5,154 nucleotides of DNA. It comes from Bradyrhizobium sp. GTDB taxonomy: Bacteria > Pseudomonadota > Alphaproteobacteria > Rhizobiales > Xanthobacteraceae. The DNA is taken from the NCBI GenBank assembly GCA_013695565.1, contig JACDAG010000244.1, positions 1-5,154 on the forward strand, in the 5' to 3' direction. This document shows positions 1 to 5,154 of the stretch, piece after piece (the stretch's first letter is position 1; each line of letters starts with the position of its first letter). Made by a program: the position numbers and the translations under genes. Under the pieces are notes generated by a model. The model saw nothing but the letters and a program-made list of their open reading frames with translations, was not told the DNA's origin and did no database searches.

Positions 1-7
1 TTGCGCG

Positions 8-925
8 CTAACTGGCGCGCGCGACCGCCTTCACGATCCATCGACGCACCGCCGCAATGCGGCGGTCGCGCGACTGTTCGGTGCGCGACACCAGGTAGAT
101 CGTCTCCATGCGACTGACCGGCACTTCGAACGGCGCGATCAGCTTTTTGCCGAATCCCGGGCGCGCCTTGATCAGCGGCGCCATCGCCAGCGTGACGCCG
201 AGCCCGTGTTCGGCGGCCTCCAGCATCGCCGGCACGCTGTCGAGCCAGAGGTGACCGCGCGGGGTTAGGTCGGGAATGCCGGCCTCCTTCAGCCATGCCG
301 GCCAGCTGCGCGGCTGCGTGGTCAGGTGGATCAGAACCTGACCGGCGAGGTCTTCGGGCTTGCGCAAGCCGCCCTTGATCAGCGCAGGCGCACATACCGG
401 CAATCCGCTGACGGCGACCAGCGGTTCGAATTTCAGGCCGGCCGAATGTTCGCGGCCATAGCGGATCGCGACATCGACGCACGAGGCGTTGAAATCGGCA
501 TATTGATGGGTGGCCTCGATGCGCAGCGTCAGGTTGGGATTGCGCCGCTTGAAATCCGGCAGCGCCGGGAGCAGCACGGTGCTCGTGAAGAACGGGAGCG
601 CGCTGATCCAGAGTTCGCTGCCGCTATCGCGCCGCTGCCGCAGCATGTCGCGGCCGGCCTCCTGCAACGTCGCCAGCGCCAGCGAGACTTTCGCCAGATA
701 AATTTCGCCGTCCGCGGTCAGGCGCACCGATCGCGCACCACGGACGAACAGCTTGATGCCGAACTGCTGCTCCAGCCCGCGGATCTGGTGGCTGATCGCC
801 GACGGACTGAGCGCCAGGTCGCGCGCGGCGCGGCGGAAACTCAAGTGCGTAGCGGCGCTCTCGAAGGCGAGCAGCGCCGTCAGAGGCGGGATCGCCGGGC
901 GGCGCGATGGGTGAATTTGGTTCAT
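8..925 (-). CDS. LysR-family transcriptional regulator, GcvA-like
   Basis: Cytoplasmic DNA-binding regulator of 305 residues from the chosen start, a normal length for the family. The N-terminal winged helix-turn-helix spans about residues 13-72. It carries the GcvA-type signature PPLTALLAFESAA, then LSFRRAARDLALSPSAISHQ, with recognition helix around 42-48. A linker helix follows, then a periplasmic-binding-protein-like effector domain (about 95-300). In-frame ATGs also exist with first bases at 958, 967 and 988. I prefer 925 because GcvA-like proteins usually start about 10 residues before the PPL motif, and the longer starts would run into the putative operators. None has a convincing ribosome site; a weak GAGGA lies just before 958, so that start remains possible. 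The gene diverges from the thioesterase gene, the classic LysR arrangement, so it probably controls that gene and itself. The effector is unknown. The family call is secure; the target is inference. Confidence 0.93.
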   Translation of the reverse strand: MNQIHPSRRPAIPPLTALLAFESAATHLSFRRAARDLALSPSAISHQIRGLEQQFGIKLFVRGARSVRLTADGEIYLAKVSLALATLQEAGRDMLRQRRDSGSELWISALPFFTSTVLLPALPDFKRRNPNLTLRIEATHQYADFNASCVDVAIRYGREHSAGLKFEPLVAVSGLPVCAPALIKGGLRKPEDLAGQVLIHLTTQPRSWPAWLKEAGIPDLTPRGHLWLDSVPAMLEAAEHGLGVTLAMAPLIKARPGFGKKLIAPFEVPVSRMETIYLVSRTEQSRDRRIAAVRRWIVKAVARAS

Positions 926-973
926 CTCAGGTGACGAAATCCCTTTTGTTATAGGCATGATCCTCATCCAGAT

Positions 974-1006
974 TTCAGCAACACTCAATATCTTTCACTT
1001 CAGGAA
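974..1006. promoter_or_regulatory. putative LysR-type operator pair in the divergent region
   Basis: Two T-N11-A dyads lie between the divergent genes. The first, at 974-988, has the form TTnAG-N5-CTnAA and is centred on 981. The second, at 994-1006, has the form TTC-N7-GAA and is centred on 1000. The centres are 19 bases apart, near two helical turns, as expected for the recognition and activation half-sites of a LysR tetramer. The second dyad overlaps the thioesterase ribosome site. LysR boxes are degenerate, so chance matches are common and this is a hypothesis. Confidence 0.33.
1002..1005 (+). promoter_or_regulatory. ribosome binding site for the thioesterase gene
   Basis: AGGA followed by a 9-base gap to the TTG at 1015. 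This spacing supports the TTG as start. The ATG at 1007 is in another frame and lies too close to the AGGA to use it. No ATG or GTG start occurs in frame between 979 and the TTG. Confidence 0.55.
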
Positions 1007-1014
1007 ATGACCCC

Positions 1015-1805
1015 TTGGCGATCTTCGAACCGCTCGACATCCCCCACCATTGGCGACCCTCCGCGCTGGCCGCGGGGCCGTTTGCAGGCCTGCAGGGCGG
1101 GGCGGTCGCAAGCCTGCTGACGGCTGAAATCGAGGCGCTGGCCGGTGCGCACCATTGGGGCACCGCGATTTCGGCCTCGGCCTGGTTCCTGCGGCCGACG
1201 CCGATGGCCGACCTGCGCACGCAGCTCGCGGTTGTCTGCGAAGGCGGCCGCGTCAGCGTAATCGACAACACGCTGTGGGCCGCCGGCGAAGCGCAGCCCT
1301 GCGCTACCGTGCGGTGACGCTGTCGCGCGAACGCGCGGTTGAGGTCCCGGGCTTCGCCGAACCAACCAGTGAACCCATCGATCCGGCGCAGTTTCCGCCG
1401 CGCGCCATCAAGGCCGCCCATGGCAGGCCCTGGTTCATGGACGCGATGGAAGCCCGCACCGGGGATGGCGTCGCCTGGTTTCGCCTTAACCATGCGATCA
1501 TCGAGGGCGCCGGGCCGCTGTCGTCGGTGCTCGGACCGGCGGATTGGACCCACGGGATCGCTAGGCCGTTCCAGAACGTGGTGGCGGATCCCAACCCGAA
1601 TTTGACGGTCCAGCTCTTCAGAAAGCCAGAGGGTGGGTGGGTCGGGGTCCGCGCCCAGACAAGGTGGCGGCCGGCGGGCGGTCTTGGAACCGGAAGTGGT
1701 GTGTTGCTCGACCCGCACGGCGAGATTGGCCGGGTCTCGATGTCCGTGGTTCTGGTGCCGTTTCCAAAGGCGGAGCCCGCAAAATCCGCGCCGATGCCGG
1801 CTTAA
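1015..1805 (+). pseudogene. TesB-like acyl-CoA thioesterase, broken by a one-base frameshift
   Basis: The gene encodes a double-hotdog acyl-CoA thioesterase (4HBT_3/TesB-like), which would hydrolyse acyl-CoA to free acid and CoA in the cytoplasm. The first half, from TTG 1015, contains GPFAGLQGGAVASLL and AWFLRPTP (N-terminal hotdog) and stops at TGA 1315-1317. The C-terminal hotdog continues in the frame one base back, with PWFMDAMEARTGDG, GPADWTHG and NPNLTVQLFRKPEGGW, ending at TAA 1803-1805. One extra G near 1312-1314 would turn CGG TGA CG into CGG GTG ACG, joining CATVR to VTLSRERAV as a continuous 263-residue protein of normal length. No slippery heptamer is visible, so programmed frameshifting is unlikely. 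By rough alignment, Asp177 of the joined protein matches the catalytic Asp of E. coli TesB, but the TesB active-site Gln seems replaced in VSMSVVLV. The natural acyl substrate cannot be told. Either a recent pseudogene or a sequencing error. Confidence 0.85.
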
Positions 1806-1826
1806 GCCGCTCCAGCGGTTCGTTTT
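1805..1826 (+). terminator. weak possible terminator after the thioesterase gene
   Basis: A short stem just after the TAA pairs CCGC (1807-1810) with GCGG (1815-1818) around a TCCA loop. It can be extended by one G-T and one A-T pair, and TTTT follows at 1823-1826. The stem is short and the T-run is offset, so the call is weak. The same bases take part in the longer inverted repeat at 1816-1869, which may be the functional structure instead. Confidence 0.25.
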
Positions 1827-1869
1827 CCCGCATCCCGGCCAGATGCCGTCCGCGCGCGGGAATGAACCG
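1816..1869. repeat. imperfect long inverted repeat in the spacer before the secretion operon
   Basis: CGGTTC (1816-1821) pairs with GAACCG (1864-1869), and TTCCCGC (1825-1831) pairs with GCGGGAA (1856-1862). This gives 13 base pairs interrupted by a small 3/1 internal loop. Inside the 24-base apex, CGGC (1836-1839) can pair with GCCG (1845-1848). The element could be a terminator-like or REP-like structure between the thioesterase gene and the secretion operon. No function can be assigned from the sequence alone. Confidence 0.45.
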
Positions 1870-1965
1870 GAATGGGGTTAACGTGACTTAAATAGACGGT
1901 GGCCACAAACACCGGTAGAACGGTGGCATCGCGTCACGTAATCCTTTTGAAGAGATCCGAACTAG
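1870..1965 (+). promoter_or_regulatory. presumed promoter region of the type I secretion operon
   Basis: This is the only substantial spacer before the exporter gene, so a promoter is expected here by position. It contains a relatively AT-rich patch (TTAACGTGACTTAAATA, 1878-1894) and two direct copies of ACGGTGGC (1896-1903 and 1920-1927). The first copy overlaps the 8-base palindrome GTGGCCAC (1899-1906). I cannot identify confident -35 and -10 boxes. The ribosome site before ATG 1966 is weak, with only AGAG at 1951-1954. Confidence 0.3.
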
Positions 1966-3714
1966 ATGGCAGCTGCTCCCGGTGTCCGGCGGTCCGAACT
2001 CGGTGTAGCGCTGCGCGCCTGTCGCTCGGCGTTCATCGGCGTCGGCGTCATGAGTTGCATGATCAACTTGCTGTACCTGACCGGCTCGATTTTCATGCTG
2101 GAGGTCTATGACCGCGTGATCCCGAGCCGCAGCGTGCCGACCCTGATCGGCCTGGTCGTGCTCGCCGGCGGATTATACGTCGCCCAGGGTGGCCTCGACC
2201 TGATCCGGGGACGGATTCTCGGCCGTATCGGCACCTCGCTCGATGAAGCGATCAATGCCCGCGTGTTCGATACCATCGTGCGCCTGCCGCTGATGGTCGG
2301 AAACCGCAATGAGGGCCTGCAGCCGCTGCGCGATCTCGATAACGTCCGCTCCTTCCTCGGAAGCCAGGGCCCGGGCGCGTTCTTCGATCTGCCCTGGCTG
2401 CCGTTTTATCTGGCCATCTGCTTCATGTTCCACTGGCTGCTCGGTCTTACCGCGCTGATCGGCGCCATCATCCTGGTGATCCTCACCATGATCACCGAGA
2501 TGCTGTCGCGCCAGCCGGCCCGCGATGCCATGACGCTGGCGGCACGCCGCAACGATCTGGCGGCGACCAGCCGGCGCAACGCCGAAGTGCTGGTCGCGAT
2601 GGGCATGGCCGGACGGCTGACCAAGCGCTGGACCGAAGCCAACGAGACCTATCTGGCCGGCAATCAGCACGCCAGCGACGTGGCGGGTGGCCTGGGTGCG
2701 ATCGCCAAGGTGCTGCGCATGATGCTGCAATCGGCGGTGCTGGCGGTCGGCGCCTATCTGGTGATCCATCAGGAGGCCTCCGGCGGCATCATCATCGCCG
2801 GCTCGATCCTCAGCGCGCGGGCGCTGGCGCCGGTCGATCTTGCGATCGCGCACTGGAAGGGTTTCGTCGCCGCGCGCCAGAGCTGGCATCGCCTCAACAA
2901 GCTGCTGGAGCAAATACCGGCGCAGAACACCCAGACCGTGCTGCAGAGCGCGTCGAAGCGCCTGTCGGTCGAGGGCGTTACCATCGTGCCGCCCGGCGAT
3001 CAGCGGGTCATCGTTCAGGACGTCACTTTCGCGGTCGAGGCCGGCACCGGTGTCGGCGTGATCGGACCCAGCGGATCGGGCAAGTCGTCGCTGATCCGCG
3101 CCTTGGTCGGCGTCTGGACGCCGGCCCGCGGCAAGGTGCGGCTCGATGGCGCCGCGCTCGATCAATGGTCGTCCGACGCGCTCGGCCGAAACGTCGGCTA
3201 TTTGCCGCAGGATGTCGAACTGTTCGCGGGCTCGATCGCCCAGAATATTTCCCGGTTCGATCCCGACGCCAAGTCGGACGCCATCATCTCCGCGGCCAAG
3301 GAAGCCGGCGTGCATGAGATGATCATCAAGATGCGCGAAGGTTACGACACCCCGATCGGCGAGCAGGGTGCGGCACTTTCGGCAGGGCAGGCGCAGCGCG
3401 TCGGGCTGGCGCGGGCGCTGTATGGCAATCCGTTCCTGATCGTGCTCGACGAGCCGAACTCCAATCTCGACACCGAGGGCGACGAGGCGTTGACCCGCGC
3501 GGTTCGCAGTGCGCGCGAGCGCGGCGCCATCGTGGTAGTGGTCGCGCATCGGCCGATCGGCATCGAGGCGGTCGACCAGTTGCTGGTACTGAAGGACGGC
3601 CGCATGCAGGCGTTCGGGCCGAAGGAACAAGTGCTCGGACAGGTGTTGCAGCGCGTTGCGCCGCCGGCGCCCGCGCCGATCAAGATCGTTGCCCCCGGAG
3701 GCGCCAAATCATGA
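1966..3714 (+). CDS. type I secretion system permease/ATPase, PrtD family
   Basis: Inner-membrane ABC exporter of 582 residues, typical for PrtD-like proteins. It powers one-step export of a protein from cytoplasm to the outside with a HlyD-type adaptor and a TolC-type channel. The transmembrane domain has about six helices (near 22-45, 57-78, 139-157, 158-178, 249-268, 273-293) and the family motif FMLEVYDRVIPSRSVPTL. The nucleotide-binding domain is complete: Walker A GPSGSGKS (367-374, Lys373), Q-loop Gln415, signature LSAGQ (471-475), Walker B LIVLDE with Asp495/Glu496, D-loop SNLD (499-502) and switch His528. There is no N-terminal C39 peptidase or peptidase-like domain, so the substrate probably carries an uncleaved C-terminal signal (family knowledge). 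An in-frame TAG directly precedes ATG 1966, so this is the earliest ATG start; the next Met lies inside the first membrane helix. Its stop overlaps the adaptor start by ATGA, implying translational coupling. The substrate is unknown. Confidence 0.96.
   Translation: MAAAPGVRRSELGVALRACRSAFIGVGVMSCMINLLYLTGSIFMLEVYDRVIPSRSVPTLIGLVVLAGGLYVAQGGLDLIRGRILGRIGTSLDEAINARVFDTIVRLPLMVGNRNEGLQPLRDLDNVRSFLGSQGPGAFFDLPWLPFYLAICFMFHWLLGLTALIGAIILVILTMITEMLSRQPARDAMTLAARRNDLAATSRRNAEVLVAMGMAGRLTKRWTEANETYLAGNQHASDVAGGLGAIAKVLRMMLQSAVLAVGAYLVIHQEASGGIIIAGSILSARALAPVDLAIAHWKGFVAARQSWHRLNKLLEQIPAQNTQTVLQSASKRLSVEGVTIVPPGDQRVIVQDVTFAVEAGTGVGVIGPSGSGKSSLIRALVGVWTPARGKVRLDGAALDQWSSDALGRNVGYLPQDVELFAGSIAQNISRFDPDAKSDAIISAAKEAGVHEMIIKMREGYDTPIGEQGAALSAGQAQRVGLARALYGNPFLIVLDEPNSNLDTEGDEALTRAVRSARERGAIVVVVAHRPIGIEAVDQLLVLKDGRMQAFGPKEQVLGQVLQRVAPPAPAPIKIVAPGGAKS
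3697..3701 (+). promoter_or_regulatory. ribosome binding site for the HlyD-family gene
   Basis: GGAGG lies inside the end of the exporter gene, 9 bases before ATG 3711. It fixes the adaptor start at the ATGA overlap and is much stronger than the site before the exporter gene. Confidence 0.75.
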
Positions 3715-5039
3715 GCCAGGATTTGCAAGGGTTGCAAGGGTTGCAAGGCGCCCGTCGCTCGATACGGGCGCACATGATCGTCGGCCTGACGCTGATGCTG
3801 GTGCTGGCGGGCGGGTTTGGCGGCTGGGCCTCGACGGTGCCGATTTCAGGCGCGCTGATCGCGCCGGGACAGGTGGTGGTCGATTCCAACGTCAAGAAAG
3901 TGCAGCACCCGACCGGCGGCGTGGTCGGCGAGGTGCGGGTGCGCGACGGCGATACCGTCAAGGCCGGCGACATCGTCGTCCGTCTCGACGAGACCGTGGT
4001 CAAGGCGAGCCTTGCGATCGTCACCAAAACCCTCAACGGATTATTGGCGCGCGCCGCCCGGCTGGAGGCCGAACAACGCGGCGTCGACAAGATCAAGTTC
4101 CCGCCGATGCTCGCCGATCGCGCCGAGGATCCCGACGTCCGGGACGTGATGGCCAGCGAAACCAAATTGTTCGAGGTTCGCGTTTATGGACGCGCCGGGC
4201 AAAAATCCCAGTTGCGCGAGCGCGTGATGCAGCTCAACGAGGAAATCCAGGGCCTCTCGGCCCAGGAAAATGCCAAGGACAAGGAAATCGCGCTGGTCGC
4301 AAATGAATTGATCGGCGTCCGCCAGCTCTATGAGCAGCGCCTGATCCAGATTTCGCGCCTGACCACGCTGGAGCGCGACTCCGCACGGCTATCGGGCGAA
4401 CGCGCGCAATACATCGCCTCGCGCGCGCAGGCCAAGGGCAAGATCACCGAAACCGAACTGCAGATCATCCAGATCGACAAGGACATGGTCAGCGAGGTCT
4501 CCAAGGATCTGCGCGAGACCAACGACAAGATCGGTGAGTTCGTCGAGCGCAAGGTCACCGCGGAAGACCAGCTCCGCCGCATCGATATCCGCGCACCGCA
4601 GGCCGGCATGGTGCTGCAGTCGACGGTTCATACCGTCGGCGGCGTCATCACCGCCGGCGATGCCATCATGATGATCGTGCCGCAGGCCGACGACCTCTCG
4701 GTCGAGGCCAAGGTCAATCCGCAGGACATCGACAAGCTGCAGATCGGCCAGAAGACCTTGCTGCGGCTGTCGGCCTTCAACCAGCGCACCACGCCCGAAC
4801 TGAACGGCAAGGTCACGCGGGTCTCGGCCGACGTCACCACCGAGCAGCGCACCGGGCAGACATATTACACGATCCGCGTCTCGATGCCGCCGGAAGAGGT
4901 CGCCCGCCTCGGCGGCACCAACAAGCTGATCCCGGGCATGCCGGTGGAAGCCTTCGTGCAGACCGGCGACCGCACCATGTTCTCGTACCTGATGAAGCCG
5001 CTCAGCGACCAGCTGATGCGCTCGTTCAGGGAGAAGTGA
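3711..5039 (+). CDS. type I secretion membrane fusion protein, HlyD/PrtE family
   Basis: Periplasmic adaptor of 442 residues, usual for the family, anchored in the inner membrane. It links the ABC exporter to the outer-membrane channel. Visible in order: a short cytoplasmic tail (1-21) with three LQG repeats; one membrane helix (about 22-42); the first half of a lipoyl-like domain with VKKVQHPTGGVVGEVRVRDG (about 50-95); a long, charged helical coiled-coil region (about 100-290) rich in Glu, Gln, Arg and Leu; the second lipoyl half starting IDIRAPQAGMV (291-301); a beta-barrel region (about 330-420); and the hallmark C-terminus PGMPVEAFVQTGDRT then FSYLMKPLSDQ. The start is set by GGAGG 9 bases upstream and the 4-base ATGA overlap with the exporter gene, so the two are co-transcribed and made together. 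No outer-membrane partner or substrate gene follows within the window. Assignment is secure; the transported protein cannot be inferred. Confidence 0.96.
   Translation: MSQDLQGLQGLQGARRSIRAHMIVGLTLMLVLAGGFGGWASTVPISGALIAPGQVVVDSNVKKVQHPTGGVVGEVRVRDGDTVKAGDIVVRLDETVVKASLAIVTKTLNGLLARAARLEAEQRGVDKIKFPPMLADRAEDPDVRDVMASETKLFEVRVYGRAGQKSQLRERVMQLNEEIQGLSAQENAKDKEIALVANELIGVRQLYEQRLIQISRLTTLERDSARLSGERAQYIASRAQAKGKITETELQIIQIDKDMVSEVSKDLRETNDKIGEFVERKVTAEDQLRRIDIRAPQAGMVLQSTVHTVGGVITAGDAIMMIVPQADDLSVEAKVNPQDIDKLQIGQKTLLRLSAFNQRTTPELNGKVTRVSADVTTEQRTGQTYYTIRVSMPPEEVARLGGTNKLIPGMPVEAFVQTGDRTMFSYLMKPLSDQLMRSFREK
3723..3749 (+). repeat. three tandem 9-bp units in the start of the HlyD-family gene
   Basis: TTGCAAGGG is repeated at 3723-3731 and 3732-3740, then as TTGCAAGGC at 3741-3749. 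Each unit encodes Leu-Gln-Gly, so residues 5-13 are LQGLQGLQG. Because the unit is a multiple of three, gain or loss of copies by slippage keeps the frame and only changes the length of the cytoplasmic tail before the membrane helix. Confidence 0.9.
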
Positions 5040-5047
5040 TCGCTGTC

Positions 5048-5067
5048 GTCCCGGCGAAGGCCGGGAC
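5048..5067. terminator. strong hairpin 8 bases after the HlyD-family stop codon
   Basis: GTCCCGGC (5048-5055) and GCCGGGAC (5060-5067) form a perfect 8-bp GC-rich stem with a GAAG loop. Its position right after the operon suggests a role in ending transcription or protecting the mRNA 3' end. No T-run follows, so it is not a standard intrinsic terminator. It is also the left end of a repeat element, so the placement may be secondary. Confidence 0.45.
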
Positions 5068-5154
5068 CCACGCCGTGTCAGTTGTTGTGAGAGACGCTGT
5101 TCGGCGACTTTGCCTAACCACGAAAGCCTGTGGTTATGGGTCCCGGCTCAAGGC
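5048..5154. repeat. palindromic intergenic repeat element, cut by the window end
   Basis: The left hairpin at 5048-5067 has an inverted partner: GCCGGGACCC at 5060-5069 matches the reverse complement of GGGTCCCGGC at 5138-5147. A second hairpin lies between them, with TAACCAC (5115-5121) pairing with GTGGTTA (5130-5136) around an 8-base loop. The sequence from 5140, GTCCCGGC then TCAAG then GC, looks like the first two-thirds of another GTCCCGGC hairpin cut off at 5154. From memory, such GTCCCGGC...GGGACCCA repeats are frequent between genes in Bradyrhizobium and relatives. No coding region is supported in this 115-base tail. Confidence 0.6.

Noticed and set aside
326..934. A 202-codon plus-strand open frame opposite the LysR gene
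   Set aside because: It has shadow composition (Arg, Gln and Ala rich) and sits antisense to a well-supported regulator.
1007..1018. A second missing base, with ATG at 1007 as original thioesterase start (MTPLAIFEPLD)
   Set aside because: One more C would join the ATG to the frame, but the AGGA lies too close to that ATG and is well spaced for the TTG at 1015, so no second lesion is needed.
1300..1320. Programmed ribosomal frameshifting in the thioesterase gene
   Set aside because: No slippery X-XXY-YYZ heptamer, internal Shine-Dalgarno or downstream pseudoknot is apparent at the junction, and thioesterases are not known to use recoding.
975..1718. A 247-codon minus-strand open frame opposite the thioesterase
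   Set aside because: The plus strand carries clear thioesterase sequence over the same bases; the minus-strand protein is low-complexity Arg/Pro/Ala sequence without motifs.
1878..1891. TTAA-N6-TTAA as a CtrA binding site before the secretion operon
   Set aside because: The CtrA consensus needs seven bases between the halves; here there are six, and the flanking bases do not help.
1899..2111. A GTG-started 70-codon frame overlapping the exporter start, as a possible leader peptide
   Set aside because: It runs 140 bases into the exporter gene in another frame, has no good ribosome site and no recognisable motif.
2173..3630. A 485-codon open frame on the minus strand opposite the exporter gene
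   Set aside because: It lies entirely within the exporter gene, is rich in Arg, Asp, His and Gln as expected for the antisense of a GC-rich gene, and matches no family I know.
1..5154. CRISPR arrays, tRNA or rRNA genes, insertion sequences
   Set aside because: I saw no regularly spaced repeats, cloverleaf-like structures, rRNA motifs or transposase sequence in the window.

Overview
This is a GC-rich window with dense coding and strong G/C preference at third codon positions. Protein style suggests an alphaproteobacterium of the Bradyrhizobium/Rhodopseudomonas/Afipia group, and so does the GTCCCGGC...GCCGGGAC palindromic repeat after the last gene. The taxonomic call is inference from memory of such genomes, not a search.

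Layout: (1) Positions 8-925, minus strand: a GcvA-like LysR-family transcriptional regulator. (2) Positions 926-1014: a short divergent regulatory region with two T-N11-A dyads that could be LysR operators. (3) Positions 1015-1805, plus strand: a TesB-like (double hotdog) acyl-CoA thioesterase gene read in two frames. A single missing base near 1312-1316 splits it, so it is a pseudogene or a sequencing error. (4) Positions 1806-1965: a 160-base spacer with an imperfect long hairpin and small repeats, presumably holding the promoter of the next operon. (5) Positions 1966-3714 and 3711-5039, plus strand: a two-gene type I secretion operon overlapping by ATGA. It encodes a PrtD-type inner-membrane permease/ATPase and a HlyD/PrtE-type membrane fusion protein. 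(6) Positions 5040-5154: a repeat-rich intergenic tail with a strong hairpin and an inverted partner at the window edge.

The ABC exporter and the adaptor would form the inner-membrane and periplasm-spanning parts of a type I secretion system. The outer-membrane TolC-type channel and the secreted substrate are not in the window. The exporter has no N-terminal peptidase-like domain, which points to a substrate with an uncleaved C-terminal signal, such as an RTX-type protein. The LysR regulator probably controls the divergent thioesterase gene and has no visible link to the secretion operon.

I found no clearly new biological system. The most useful observations are the frameshifted thioesterase, the in-frame 9-bp triplication at the start of the adaptor gene, and the palindromic repeat element downstream.
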